Positions 10,133 through 21,674 of a stretch of 64,000 nucleotides of DNA are shown one piece after another; positions within the stretch are counted from its first letter, which is position 1; each line of letters starts with the position of its first letter. The position numbers were made by a program, and so were the translations under genes. The notes beneath the pieces are model-generated. The model was not told the origin of the DNA and searched no databases. It saw only the letters and a program-made list of their open reading frames with translations. This DNA is from Macrostomum hystrix (lineage: Eukaryota > Platyhelminthes > Macrostomidae): contig CATNEN010000013.1 of the NCBI GenBank assembly GCA_950097015.1, positions 186,001 to 250,000 on the forward strand. Direction: 5' to 3'.

Positions 10133-12370
10133 GCAACATCTGATGACGATGAAAATTTTCTTGCAGGTCTGTCATGGTACCGACATTTTGTAGATCAGAC
10201 ACTGATAAATGCATTTAAATTAGGGTATATTAATTCGTTGGTAATTTTACTGTTTAATAATTCAAGGTTACGTGATAATCATACCGAAACGCATTATTAA
10301 AACAGAACCGAAGTCCCTGTAACGCAACTAGGAGCATAATTATTGCAACTCAGCAAATATTTAGCTGGCAATGTGAAAATTAACTCGCTCAGTAACATCT
10401 GCTTGGTGTTATATTTTTTCTGATGTTCTGAACTGCTTTCTATTTCTATACTAAAAAGGACGCTAGCTTGATTTGCTAAAAAAATTTTTTGCACGATTTT
10501 TAGATTTTTACAGACAGATATTTCATCAAGGAGTTACTATAATTACTATAATTATATTTATTTCTATATACATGTCTACTCCAGAAGTCCCTCGCATTTC
10601 AGTTCATTAAATAGAAAATCCAAATGATTTCTTGTCTTTTTCTTCACTTGCATTGACATTTTAGCAGTTAAACAAGCAGTCTGTTTCGTGTTTATTGTAA
10701 AATCTTAAATCTTGCTATTTAAACTATTGATGCAACGCGACCGACTTAATGCTGACTTGGAAAGAAGTCAGAGAGGAAGTCTAATTTTAGAAAGTCTTAG
10801 GCGAACTGTATTTGCCTTGTTGCCTGTTGAAACTGTGTAAAGTTTTTAATAGCGATTGAGTTCGTAGTTTGTAATTACGTTTGCTTTTCGAAGAACTATA
10901 TATTTCAGTTAAGTTTAGCAATGAAATGATCTGCGCGTATGCTGTAATACATATGCAAAAAATAATTTAAAGATGATACATTTTTGAACACACATCATGA
11001 TGCGAAATTGCGTAGCTATACATGGAATTCTTCGTGAGGCATCTCCAAAGCTTTTGGGAAGGCTATCCCAGTTGCTAAATTTGTCTCGTTAACAGAAATA
11101 GAAATGATGAATGCCTGCGTGAGCACCAATGAGCAGTCTTTATGAGTCATTCTCTATTCATTAATTTATCAGCTCAAGCGAGATAAAACAGAAAATTTCA
11201 TAAAATAAGGAAAAAACGTTTGTGCTGGCAACTAGTAGAACCTTACTTTTATTTGATAGGTGCCCTAAAAATATTTGTTTTATTAGGTAATGTGGCACCG
11301 ATGCTTTCAATTCAACCACAACATTCAATTTTCGTGAGCAAATGCGACAATTAAACCACATTGATAAAAGTAGCTGCATGAGAGCGACATTTAAGAAATA
11401 ATAATGGATGGCTTAATTTAAGCAGTTTAGGCTTTTACTTCTTAGTTTTTACTTTAACTATTCACTCTTTTGTTACAAATACATTTATCATTTCATTTAT
11501 TCATCGACTTATTTTAGTTTTAACTTTTTATTCATAATAAAGAGGAGTCAGTCAGCATGCTGTATTTCATAATATCGTATCGCTTGTTCACGATATATAC
11601 ATAAAAATAGTTTAAGAGCTATAGACATCGGGCCTAATATTTTTATATTTGTTTTGAAATAAATGACTTATTTTATTTCATAAATTAGTAGTAGCTTTTT
11701 GTTAAGTACTCTTTATATATCCTAAAAACAACTCAGCAATTTTTATTTCTATAGCTATAAAAATAACAAGTGACAATGCTGACCATGCCTAGCAATTTCT
11801 AGTTTGTTTGCTTGAAAACTTACAAACCAATGTTTTGATTATATGCACATATGTAGTAATGAATTACTAAAACTCTTTAACACAAATATTATTTTTTGTT
11901 TTTTGATTTCAATATCTGAATGTTCATTATATCCAAAAATTGTGTTTTAATTCAATATAAATATATATTTTAGGATAAAACTATTGCTATTTATAGGTAA
12001 AATTTTGCACAGCAGCAAGTAAATCTATTATATCTTTAGCTAATTTGTTAAGCCATCTTTCGAGGTACTTGAAGTTTCTCCTTAACAGAAATTTTGCATT
12101 GTGAAAAAGTGTTCTCTATGATGGTAATTTTAAATAAAATGATTCAGTGTTCATCCAAAAAATTTTATTCCCTTTTAAGGGTACAATATTGTCATATTTT
12201 TTCATAAGAAGGTTATGAAACTTATGGTTAGAAACTTATGAGCTTAAGTTTCTCATAAGAATATTGTATAGCTCATTAGCATGAAAATAAATTTCAGAAA
12301 CTTAGAATTAGAACCTTTAAAATAAGCTATAAGCCCCATTCCTGCTCCAGGACGCAGACAGCATCGATAA
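10133..12370. other. AT-rich spacer
   Basis: Over 2 kb of AT-rich DNA without supportable reading frames, arrays or SINEs. It must hold the 3' UTR of the repeat protein and the promoter of the kinase gene. I cannot place either. Confidence 0.5.
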
Positions 12371-12834
12371 ATGGGCTGCTTCTTATCAAGGCCTGCCGCT
12401 GGCGAGAAACCGCCATTGCTAGATTATTATCAGCAACAGCAGTTGCATCAGCAGCAGTATCAGCAACACCAACAACAACTACTGTATGATCAGCAGCATC
12501 AATACCAGCATTATCAACAGAATCAACAGCAGCGGCAGCGGCAGTCTCTACAGCAACAGCAGCAGCAGCAGCAGCATCAGGCGGTTCCTTGGCAAGTTGG
12601 CACCGCCACTCCAGTGACTCGAATCCGCTGCCGACTGCCGCAGCCGCAGCTGCAGCCAAATGCCGAGGCATTGCAGGCGTCTCAGCCGCCGCCGCCACCG
12701 AGGCGCCAATGTCAGCTGGTGGCGCGTGCCATCTTTGCCTACAAGGCACAGCACCAGGACGACCTGACGTTCTGCGCAGGAGACCGGCTTGAGATACTCA
12801 GCGGCGGCACCCAGCAGCCCTGGTGCTTCGCCAG
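12371..12834 (+). CDS. SFK exon 1: SH4, polyQ unique region, first part of SH3
   Basis: Begins MGCFLSRP. About 60 residues of Gln/His/Tyr-rich sequence with CAG/CAA tracts follow, then a Pro/Arg-rich stretch, then SH3 up to PWCFA. Donor CCAG|GTGAGC leaves two bases of an Arg codon. Confidence 0.9.
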
Positions 12835-15524
12835 GTGAGCAAAATGAGCATTTTGCTAAAGTATATATACATCTTCCTTCCTTCCTTCCTTCCTTCCTTC
12901 CTTCCTTCCTTACTTCCTTCCTTCCTTCCTTCCTTCCTTCCTTTCTTCCTTCCTTCCTTCCTTGCTTCCTTCCTTCCTCCCTTCCTTCCTTCCTTCCTTC
13001 CTTCCTTCCTTCCTTCCTTCCTTCCTTCCTTCCTTCCTTTCTTCCTTCCTTCCTTCCTTGCTTCCTTCCTTCCTCCCTCCCTTCCTTCCTTCCTTCCTTC
13101 CTTCCTTCCTTCCATCCTTCCTTTCTTCCATCCTTTTTTGCATCCTTCCTTCCTTCCTTTTTTGCATCCTTCCTTCCTTCCTTCTTTGCATCCTTCCTTC
13201 CTACAATGCCCATCCGACACCCACAGACACACTACAAGCGGTCTCACAGGCTATGTGCCCGGCAGCCATCTTCAGCTGGAGTCCGACGACCGGCCCAGCT
13301 CACTGGCCGCATGGTTCGAGGTCAGCCGGCGCGACGCCGACCGGCACCTCCTGCTGCCCGGCAATCCTAGCGGCACCTACATACTGCGGCCTAGCTCGCA
13401 GGTAGCTTGACTGATTGCTTAATCTTGTCCTTCAATGAGAAGCCGCTGCACCCCCATCCACTGGTCCTTCAATGAGAAGCCGCTGCTCCCCCATCCACTG
13501 GTCCTTTAATTGCTCTCTTACATGGTCCCACATTTGACTATTAATGATGATTTAACTAAAATCCAGGGCCAATATGCTCTGAGCGTCAGAATCAAAGATC
13601 CCAACTTGGATCGCAACTATCTGGTGCGTCACTTCCGCATCCGGTGCACGGACGCTGGCGGATATTACATAGCGCCGCAGGTGACTTTCTCCTCACTGAG
13701 AGATCTGCTGACTCACTACTCGGAGGTCGACGATATTGGCGGCATCGGCTGCCGTCTTGTCGGGCCTTGTCCGCGAGCCTACAAACCACCGGTGCAGTTT
13801 CGCGACGTTGAAGTCAACAGGGCCTGCGTGCAGCTTGGGGGGCGACTTGGCGGAGGCTCCTTTGGCGAGGTCTACCTGGCCAGGTGAGCGGCCTTTGGAC
13901 TTCTCATTCCGAAAGTACTTTTAACAGTAGAAAGACAATGGGGAGTATTTTAAATACTATTTTTCCTGTATTTCCTAAAATATTCAACCAAACTCCATAA
14001 AAATCCACAACACGGGCTAAAATTACCGCCCTATCCGATGAAACAACCTCCAAAATCACAAAACATCGGCATCGTCAAGATATTCAACAGTTATCGTCGG
14101 GGTGTCTGGTAGCAAAGACCCTAAATATATGGGCAATTTTTTTGGTCATAATATTTCACTATGTAGCATTGTAGGCTATTATTGTTAATTATATTGTTAA
14201 TTTTTTTATTATGAAACAATACAGATCCGCCAATGATCGAAAATCGGTCATTCGGTTTGGGAGCTGTCGTGAAATAGGCAGTGGATATTTGAAATATCCC
14301 GTGGTCATTCCCTAGAGGGGAAAAATAGCGTGGTCTTACTACTGTTAATGTTTCCAATTATTCAATATTATTATTATTATGTCGGAAACCAAAACTTGCC
14401 AGATGGAACGACTGCCTGGACGTGGCCGTCAAGACAATGAAGCCGAACGCCACGGACGCCGAGCGTTTCATCTCTGAAGCGCGCATTCTTCACCGGCTGA
14501 ATCATCCGCGCGTTGTCCAACTGCTTGGCGTCTGCACAGACGGTGAGCCGCTGTACATCATCACGGAGCTGATGCCGGAAGGCGCCCTGCTGGACTTCCT
14601 GCGCAGGGAGGCCGGCTCCAGTCTTGGCTTCGATCAGCTGGTTGACATGATGGCCCAGGTGGCTGACGGCATGGCCTACCTGGAGACCATGAACTTTGTG
14701 CATCGCGACCTGCGCGCCGCCAACATACTGGTTGGCCAGAACCGCTGGCTGAAGGTTGCCGACTTTGGCCTAGCCAGGATTACTGACGGCGCCTCAGTGT
14801 CAGCTGCCGCCAATACAGGTGATGCGAGGTTGAAAGTATTTGGTGTGTGTTTTAGACAATGTAATCCATCGAGCACTTTCGATTTTTTTAGACTATTCAA
14901 TTGGGAGGATTTTAAGGGATTTTTTAGACGATTCAATTTAGAAGATTTTAAGGGATTTTTGAGACTTCAGTTTAGAGGGCTTCAATTTTAAATTACTGAT
15001 CATTCAGTTTTTAGGATTTTTGGAATTTCTAAACTGTCCCACTGTTCGTCGACAAAAAGTTAAAACTTAACCTTTTTTAAAGCCAGGTACTCGTAGTACG
15101 CACCAGAAGTGTGAATTGGTGTAGCCGATTCGAGTCATCCCTAATTATCGCGCAAATCCAAATTGCAGGCGCCAAGTTTCCAATTCGTTGGACAGCACCA
15201 GAGGCGGCCGGCTGGCAGCGGGCGTTCAGCGTCAAATCCGACGTCTGGTCGTTCGGCGTGCTGATGTGGGAGATTGTGACCTACGGCCGGGTGCCCTACC
15301 CGGGCATGCCCAATCGCCAGGTGCTGCAGGCCGTTGCTGGCGGCTACCGCATGCCCAACCCGCACGACGGCTACCGGGTCCGCTGCGACCCCGGCGTCTA
15401 CCTGATCATGGGCGACTGCTGGGCCGACTGTCCGGCTGCTAGGCCGACCTTCGCCTATCTGAAGGACGCACTGGAGAACTACAGTGTCACAGCTGAGGCC
15501 CAGTACGTACAGGACAAGCTGTGA
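12371..15524 (+). CDS. Src-family non-receptor tyrosine kinase, 5 exons, 575 aa
   Basis: Exons 12371-12834, 13227-13401, 13567-13883, 14403-14818 and 15169-15524; phases 2, 0, 2, 1 join without a break. Order: MGC N-terminus (myristoylation Gly2, palmitoylation Cys3), a long Gln-rich unique region, SH3 (AIFAYKA, DDLTF, GYVP), SH2 (WFEVSRRDA, phosphotyrosine Arg in YILRPSS), kinase domain (glycine loop RLGGGSFGEV, VAVK lysine, HRDLRAANIL Src-type catalytic loop, DFG, WTAPEA, SDVWSFGVLMWE). The C-terminus has a Tyr (AQYVQDKL) placed like the inhibitory tail Tyr of Src. It acts at the inner membrane face in tyrosine signalling. Odd: between DFGLAR and GAKFP there is no tyrosine, where Src kinases carry the autophosphorylation site. 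The unique region is unusually long and polyglutamine-rich. Family assignment is firm; orthology to a particular Src, Fyn or Frk member is not. Confidence 0.93.
12872..13203 (+). repeat. (CTTC)n tetranucleotide array filling SFK intron 1
   Basis: About 330 nt of TTCC repeat with scattered interruptions. It starts under 40 nt after the exon 1 donor and ends about 20 nt before the exon 2 acceptor, so it acts as the pyrimidine-rich tract. All frames are open on both strands (Pro-Ser-Phe-Leu or Lys-Glu-Gly-Arg), which is not coding. Confidence 0.95.
13227..13401 (+). CDS. SFK exon 2: end of SH3 and start of SH2
   Basis: Acceptor CCACAG completes the split Arg codon. Encodes HTTSGLTGYVP (SH3 end) and WFEVSRRDA to YILRPSSQ, including the SH2 phosphotyrosine-binding Arg. 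Donor CGCAG|GTAGCT, phase 0. Confidence 0.9.
13428..13501 (+). repeat. Two-copy 37-nt tandem repeat in SFK intron 2
   Basis: Two copies of a 37-nt unit starting TCCTTCAATGAGAAGCCGCT, differing at one base, plus the start of a third. They begin 27 nt after the donor and fill about half of the 165-nt intron. Confidence 0.85.
13567..13883 (+). CDS. SFK exon 3: rest of SH2, linker, glycine loop
   Basis: Reads GQYALSVRIKD, HFRIRCTDAGGYYI, then the SH2-kinase linker, and ends in GGGSFGEVYLA. Donor CCAG|GTGAGC, phase 2, again splitting an Arg codon. Confidence 0.9.
14403..14818 (+). CDS. SFK exon 4: kinase N-lobe to activation loop
   Basis: Encodes RWNDCLDVAVK (ATP-binding Lys), the helix C Glu in FISEARIL, gatekeeper Thr in YIITEL, HRDLRAANIL and DFGLAR. 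It then reads ITDGASVSAAANT and stops at the donor, phase 1. Confidence 0.9.
14880..14990 (+). repeat. Short imperfect ~33-nt repeat in SFK intron 4
   Basis: About three decayed copies built around TTTTTAGAC, ATTCAATT and GATTTTAAGGGA. They start about 60 nt after the exon 4 donor. Confidence 0.6.
15169..15524 (+). CDS. SFK exon 5: kinase C-lobe and tail
   Basis: Acceptor TTGCAG completes a Gly codon, then AKFPIRWTAPEA, DVWSFGVLMWEIVTYG, a CW..CPAARPTF block and the tail ending QYVQDKL, stop TGA. Confidence 0.92.
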
Positions 15525-15539
15525 TCCTTCCAGAGAGCA

Positions 15540-15725
15540 AGTGGCAGAGAGGTTGTTGTGCTAACATCTCACAACAAGGTCCCTGAGTTCGAATCCCCGG
15601 CGAGGCCACATTAGATTTAGGGTACAGCCTGAGATGTACACAGCATTGTGATAGTATGCCTGCGTTTCAGAGTCAGGAGTAAGAATCTACTGTCACCAAT
15701 TTATGTGCCATTGACCACTGCAAAT
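15540..15725 (+). mobile_element. Degenerate SINE-A copy
   Basis: Starts with a tRNA-like head (GTGGCAGAG, B box GAGTTCGAATCC), then GGCGAGGCCACATT. It goes on to worn body segments (GATGTACACA, TATGCCTGCGT, GAGTCAGGAG, GTGTC-CCAA, TGTGCCATTG). It lies right after the kinase stop codon. Confidence 0.65.
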
Positions 15726-16442
15726 AGTAAAAGCAAAAACTATTAGAGTCATAGATAGAGAGATGCATAGATAGAAATCACCTCTCGAGGCTTCGAACTC
15801 CAGACCTCCACTCGATTACCACAGAAGCGATTGATGACAAAGATGATTTAAAATGTATTTCTATTGGTCTGTGATGCTTTTAATTGAAATGTGTTTTGTG
15901 TTTGCTATTGTGTTTTACTGGTTGTACAGTTTGCACTTTTGAAAAGGCTGAGCAGGAAATTGAAAAGCGGATTTGATTGCTTGGCTAACAGGAAATTTGT
16001 AGATGCTGTTGTTATATTTGTAGATTGCTGTCTAGTCGCATTGTTGCTGCTTTTTTTCAGGAACGTCAATAGCAATAAGTTTCTCTTTTGTAGTGTGCGT
16101 TAGTTGCTAAAACAGCTCATCAATGATGTTTTACACAAGCCTCATTTTTCCTCGACCACTTTTTTACTTCTAAGACTTGCTTTTTTTGAAAGCATGATTA
16201 ATGTGTGTTATCTGTCTTTTTCATTTACTTGCATTGTTTTATCTTATTTTGCTGTTGATATTTGTTTATTATTTTCACTTATATCTTTAAACTTTAATAT
16301 CAGTCTATTAATTATATTTGCTTGATATAAGTTTTGTTCAATCTGTGTTCATATTGCTGCACCAGTTTTATAATTTACTTCCCTTCCCATTATCCCTTCC
16401 CGGTATGTTCGCAAAGCTCTTTTGCACATTCCAATGCAGCAG
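15726..16442. other. AT-rich spacer after the kinase gene
   Basis: T-rich sequence, perhaps 3' UTR or spacer. No gene or repeat recognised. Confidence 0.4.
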
Positions 16443-17031
16443 TCAAACCCCAAAGGTACACAGTCAAATCTCACAGGTACACAGTCAAATCCCACAGGTA
16501 CAATGTCAAATCCCACATGTACTTAGTCAAATCTCACAGGTACAAAGTCAAATCCCACATGTACTTAGTCAAATCTCACAGGTACAAAGTCAAATCCCAC
16601 ATGTACTTAGTCAAATCTCACAGGTACAAAGTCAAATCCCACATGTACTTAGTCAAATCTCACAGGTACAAAGTCAAATCCCACAGGTACAAAGTCAAAT
16701 CCCACATGTACTTAGTCAAATCTCACAGGTACAAAGTCAAATCCCACATGTACTTAGTCAAATCTCACAGGTACAAAGTCAAATCCCACATGTACTTAGT
16801 CAAATCTCACAGGTACAAAGTCAAATCCCACATGTACTTAGTCAAATCTCACAGGTATACAGTCAAATCTCACAGGTATACAGTCAAAACCCACAGGTAC
16901 TTAGTCAAATCTCACAGGTATACAGTCAAATCTCACAGGTATACAGTCAAATCTCACAGGTATACAGTCAAATCTCACAGGTATACACACTATACAGTCA
17001 AAACTCACAGGTACACAGTCGAATCCCACGT
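16443..17031 (+). repeat. Minisatellite, 21-nt unit, ~28 copies
   Basis: Units alternate between AGTCAAATCTCACAGGTACA and AGTCAAATCCCACATGTACT types, giving a 42-nt dimeric order through the middle. The last third is a separate, more uniform sub-array (CAGGTATAC). Confidence 0.92.
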
Positions 17032-17664
17032 ATAGATCGCCTTGACTCTCAATTTTTGCGTTAATCCAAGCAAACTACTGGTTCACACATCAGTCAAATA
17101 TCCTAGTCTTATCGAGTTCATAACGCATTACGCTCGACTATAAACATAAAGTTTGCATTTACCAGCTAGTCTAAGCTGAAGACTCATGTCTGTGTTTTTC
17201 TGTGTTTCGATAACGGTAAACTCAAATTAGAGTTTACCTGAGCTTTCGGTACGGCGAAACACCGTTTTTAGGCTTGTTTCGCAGTTGTGTTACATTAAAT
17301 TATCTTTTGTTGATTTGAGTCGCTTTTTAGAGTTGACGTGGCTCACAACTTTTTATTAGATTTAGCGACATAGGGTCGGCAACTGTATCTACCTAGATGA
17401 GCATATAAACTCATGTCTTACGCCTATCAAAATTGGTCACTTTTTTGCGTTCGCGAGTTCTTTTTCTATAAAATATATTGCTTAATATGATCCACAATCA
17501 TTTTTATTATTTCGTATCGTTCAATTAGAATTCTGTTAATTTTGTTTTAAGTTTGGTTAATTCGATTTGCACAGCTGCAAATAGAGCTTGTAGTTTAGTG
17601 GTTTGAACTACAAAATTCTACCATATTGTCTGCCTGTTTTTGAGTAGCGAGCTGTGCTAGCGAG
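17032..17664. other. Spacer
   Basis: No gene, array or SINE seen. Confidence 0.4.
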
Positions 17665-17790
17665 TGTTGCAGCCTTGTAGTTAGAGTGTCGGACTCACGA
17701 CTAGAAGGTCGGGGGTTCGATTCCCGACTCTACCACACTTAACTCTGAATCGCTTTAGTTCAGCCAGCGCTGAGCAGCATTTAGATGTTT
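17665..17790 (+). mobile_element. SINE-B copy, 3'-truncated
   Basis: tRNA-like head with A-box-like TAGTTAGAGTGTCGGACTC and a perfect B box GGTTCGATTCC. Then the family B body ACACTTAACTCTG...GCTTTAGTTCA.CCAGC. It breaks off before the rest of the body. Confidence 0.75.
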
Positions 17791-18867
17791 TTAAGATCAG
17801 CTTAGTAGATAAAATATTGAAACACACCATTTAATCAGCTTTTTAATGAAAAAAACTGAGACAGCCAGCTGTAAAATGGGTACCAGGGGTAGAAATGAGC
17901 TGTAGAATATTTTCAGCATTTTCAGCATTCTAATGCGTAGCTATAACGAAATCTTATTTGGATAATTCGCTTTCAGTAATGAAAACTTAAAATATAAAAT
18001 TATTTAAACTTCTTCTCATGTTTTTCGCTTGCCACATTTGGTCACGCAAACGCAGTCCTGCAGTATGGGTGTGTTGTGGAGACAGCCACCTAACTACATA
18101 GCCTATGCGCCGCCTTTATTAACTTAAGGAGAACTACATTCCCCTATGGGATTTGGGGTCATAAAATGTGCGACCAAGAGAAGGGACGAGTGAGCGAGAG
18201 AAGGGGATTTTGGTGGGGAATCAGGGCTGGTAAAGCCGATTGATTGGGTTAACTGGCCATCCCGCGCCTGAGCTTGTTGGGACATTGGGACGTGGATATG
18301 CTTGTATGGGAACGGGATAGTGCGATGGGTCACTGAGATGGGGAAGAGAGGATCTCTGTCTTCCCCCCCGTTAGCCGCAACCCCAAGCTCATGTCGGGTT
18401 GCCTGTGGAGCTGCAGCAGCCTCTGCAAGACCCTGTACTGCGTTTGTCTCTGGCTTAGAATTGACAGAGTTCTGCTTCTAACAGAGGCAAATATTTCTGA
18501 CCAACGGCGACTATGCAAATGAGGGAAGCGACTCGTATCATCTTTTTTATATTTTATGGCGAATGAGCTGATATTACTGTGAGTAGGATGATGCGCTTTG
18601 CTCCTGAATTGCAGCGGAGTAAGAATTTTATGGAGCGCAAATACGATTGTCAAATTTAAGCAAAAACTTCTGGTTGAAAAAGTTTGGATAAAACAAGCAC
18701 AGAGTTGCTTTCAAGCTTCAAGCTTGTGAAACTCGACTCTATCCAATGCTGCTTTTTTGCCGAAAATGACTTGAAATATGGAGGCCTCTGCACCGGGAAC
18801 GGGGGAAGCTCTGGGCTGCAATAATGCGAATCTGATATGCAAACTGACTTAGCTGCAGGGACAAACC
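17791..18867. other. Spacer
   Basis: No supportable gene. Short minus-strand frames have no family features. Confidence 0.4.
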
Positions 18868-20077
18868 ACTGAGTCAGCTGTAGCTGCTGTTGCAACCTCT
18901 GTCAGTGAGTCAGCTGTAGCTGCTGTTGCAACCTCTGTGACTGAGTCAGCTGTAGCTGCTGTTGCAACCTCTGTCAGTGAGTAAGCTGTAGCTGCAGTTG
19001 CAACCTCTGTGAGTGAGTAAGCTGTAGCTGCTGTTGCAACCTCTGTGAGTGAGTCAGCTGTAGCTGCAGTTGCAACCTCTGTCAGTGAGTCAGCTGTAGC
19101 TGCTGTTGCAACCTCTGTCAGTGAGTAAGCTGTAGCTGCTGTTGCAACCTCTGTCAGTGAGTAAGCTGTAGCTGCTGTTGCAACCTCTGTGAGTGAGTCA
19201 GCTGTAGCTGCAGTTGCAACCTCTGACACTGAGTCAGCTGTAGCTGCTGTTGCAACCTCTGTGACTGAGTCAGCTGTAGCTGCTGTTGCAACCTCTGTCA
19301 GTGAGTAAGCTGTAGCTGCTGTTGCAACCTCTGTGACTGAGTCAGCTGTAGCTGCAGTTGCAACCTCTGTCAGTGAGTAAGCTGTAGCTGCTGTTGCAAC
19401 CTCTGTGAGTGAGTCAGCTGTAGCTGCAGTTGCAACCTCTGTCAGTGAGTAAGCTGTAGCTGCTGTTGCAACCTCTGTGAGTGAGTCAGCTGTAGCTGCT
19501 GTTGCAACCTCTGTGACTGAGTCAGCTGTAGCTGCTGTTGCAACCTCTGTCAGTGAGTAAGCTGTAGCTGCTGTTGCAACCTCTGTGAGTGAGTCAGCTG
19601 TAGCTGCTGTTGCAACCTCTGTCAGTGAGTCAGCTGTAGCTGCTGTTGCAACCTCTGTGACTGAGTCAGCTGTAGCTGCTGTTGCAACCTCTGTCAGTGA
19701 GTAAGCTGTAGCTGCAGTTGCAACCTCTGTGAGTGAGTAAGCTGTAGCTGCAGTTGCAACCTCTGTCAGTGAGTAAGCTGTAGCTGCTGTTGCAACCTCT
19801 GTGAGTGAGTCAGCTGTAGCTGCTGTTGCAACCTCTGTGACTGAGTCAGCTGTAGCTGCTGTTGCAACCTCTGTCAGTGAGTAAGCTGTAGCTGCTGTTG
19901 CAACCTCTGTGAGTGAGTCAGCTGTAGCTGCAGTTGCAACCTCTGTCAGTGAGTCAGCTGTAGCTGCAGTTGCAACCTCTGTCAGTGAGTCAGCTGTAGC
20001 TGCAGTTGCAACCTCTGTCAGTGAGTCAGCTGTAGCTGCTGTTGCAACCTCTGTGAGTGAGTCAGCTGTAGCTGCTG
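18868..20077 (+). repeat. Minisatellite, 36-nt unit, ~33 copies
   Basis: Unit contains GAGT(C/A)AGCTGTAGCTGC(T/A)G then TTGCAACCTCTGT(C/G)A(G/C)T. Only three or four positions vary, and they recur in many combinations, which suggests unequal exchange. As 36 is a multiple of three, stretches stay open but the AGTAAG variants give stops in the + frame. Confidence 0.95.
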
Positions 20078-20949
20078 GGATGAAGCAAGGAAAGTTATTT
20101 GGATTAAAAGTATTTCACTGTTAATAAAAACAGAATTTAAAAATGTTAACACTGTTTAATTTAAATAAAATGCGACCCATTTTTATGTAAATATACAAAA
20201 TGTATTATGTATTTATACTAGTACTGATATTGTATGATAATGAATTAGACTAAGAGAAGCTTTAGGCGAATGCTTGCAAATGTACGCCAAACGTATTGGA
20301 GTAGGCGGGTCCAGAAAAGCTAGAAGAACAGACGGCATAAGCTTAGGATAAGCTCGAAAGCTGAGAAAATTCAGTGAAACTGGCATGAATAAGAACTATG
20401 CTCAAGATAAATTGAAAGCAACGTTTGGATGAAGCTCCTACAGCTGAAAGCGGAACCACACCTGCTCATTAGGCAGATGTGGCAGAGTTACTCAAAGAGT
20501 TGCAAATTAAAATTTGCTTTCCTACTCAAGTGTCTGAGTAACGGATGACAAATCGTAGTCTGTTTGAGTATGAATTCAATTCCGCTTTGAAATATTCGCA
20601 GACAAATTTTCTGGTCTTGGCCTCGCGTCTCAAAATTTAATCAGCGTTTTTATAATTTTATCGTCCGTTTGCTGTTGGCAATGATCGTCATTAAAGTGCA
20701 GGTTAAAACAAAAGCAACAAAACAAGGACTGGTCATTATTAAAAGGAATAATTATATACAAAAAAACTTTGAAAAGCGGAACTCAGCTCTGCGATTGAGT
20801 TCAGCGTTTATATTTTTCCTACCATCATTGGTAAATTACTTATCTTTATTTGCTCAATAATTTTTTATATAATTTCACACTACACTGTACTTTATAGGCT
20901 TTATGGTCTGCAGTAACAGATAAGTAGCTGATTTCACCTCCAGATGTGA
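20078..20949. other. AT-rich spacer
   Basis: No gene or repeat recognised. Confidence 0.4.
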
Positions 20950-21203
20950 AACCAACAGCACAGATGCAGCTTTTGCGCATCTGAATGCTGCGTTCGAATG
21001 ACCAGTCCGTGGACTGGTGGGCTGCCACACCCTCCTCAATACCCCAGCTAATGCTGGTACACATTTAACAGCTGGGTGAACTGAAGCAATGCAGAGTTAA
21101 GTGTCTTGCTAAAGGACATAAATTGCTCCAGTGGAGTCGGGAATCGAACCCCCGACCTTCAAGTCGTGAGTCTGACGCTCTAACCACTAGGCTACAACCC
21201 AAC
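20950..21203 (-). mobile_element. SINE-B copy, near full length
   Basis: Read on the minus strand: head TAGCCTAGTGGTTAGAGCGTC, B box GGTTCGATTCC, then GCAAGACACTTAACTCTGC, TTCAGTTCACCCAGCTG and TACCAGCATTAGCTGGGG. It ends with CCAGTCCACGGACTGG and the ATTCGAACGCAGCATTCAGA region. Confidence 0.8.
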
Positions 21204-21290
21204 GGTTAGAGCTTCGGACTACGCTGGCCGAGAGGTCGTGACTTCGAATCTCAGCCTATTTGTGAGTAAGACACCTATGATATCATTGGC
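21204..21290 (+). mobile_element. tRNA-like SINE head of a third type, head-to-head with SINE-B
   Basis: GGTTAGAGCTTCGGACT followed by a B box GACTTCGAATCTC, directly abutting the SINE-B head but on the opposite strand. A similar head (GAGAGGTCG..TTCGAATCT) is at 42020. Confidence 0.45.
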
Positions 21291-21611
21291 TATCGAGTAA
21301 TAGCAAGGTTTTCCCGGATGGAAGCTAGCCTAATTTTATGGACCCCAGTTCCCGGACAAATCTGAAGTGATTCGGCGCGGAAATACCCCCGGAAGTTTGT
21401 TTCAATTGAATAGTAGCTCACGAAGTGGCGGCCGATTGGTCGTGCCACCTCCCCCTCCTCCCGTCAGCAGAGTGAGCAAAATTCTATACTCACATATTTG
21501 AGTAGCTGTTCTGCTCTAAGAGCTCAATTATTATTTTCCTCCAAGCTGAGACAAGGCTAGCGAGAAAAGAGACAGCAGACAGGGAACTGGAAACAGTGTA
21601 GGGACATCAGG

Positions 21612-21674
21612 ATGCTGCAGTCTCGCTCAGCGGACCAGCCGCTGGTGGTGCTGGCGCCGCCTGACTCAAATCAC
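21612..21674 (+). CDS. Candidate PDE4 first exon (21 codons)
   Basis: ATG-started frame [21 protein letters not shown], then CAC|GTGAGT, phase 0. It cannot join UCR1 directly but fits the phase-0 exon at 22330. The frame match and strong donor are the only evidence. Confidence 0.45.

Noticed and set aside
12548-13410. Lys-Glu-Gly-Arg and Pro-Ser-Phe-Leu reading frames
   Set aside because: Products of the (CTTC)n intron array. The real coding flanks belong to SFK exons 1 and 2.
16443-17031. CRISPR-like regularly repeated array
   Set aside because: Contiguous repeats without unique spacers, in a eukaryotic intron-containing genome; the same applies to all other arrays here.
17665-17735. Possible tRNA gene (A box, perfect B box)
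   Set aside because: The cloverleaf does not close properly, and the sequence downstream is the SINE-B body found in other copies, so it is a SINE head.
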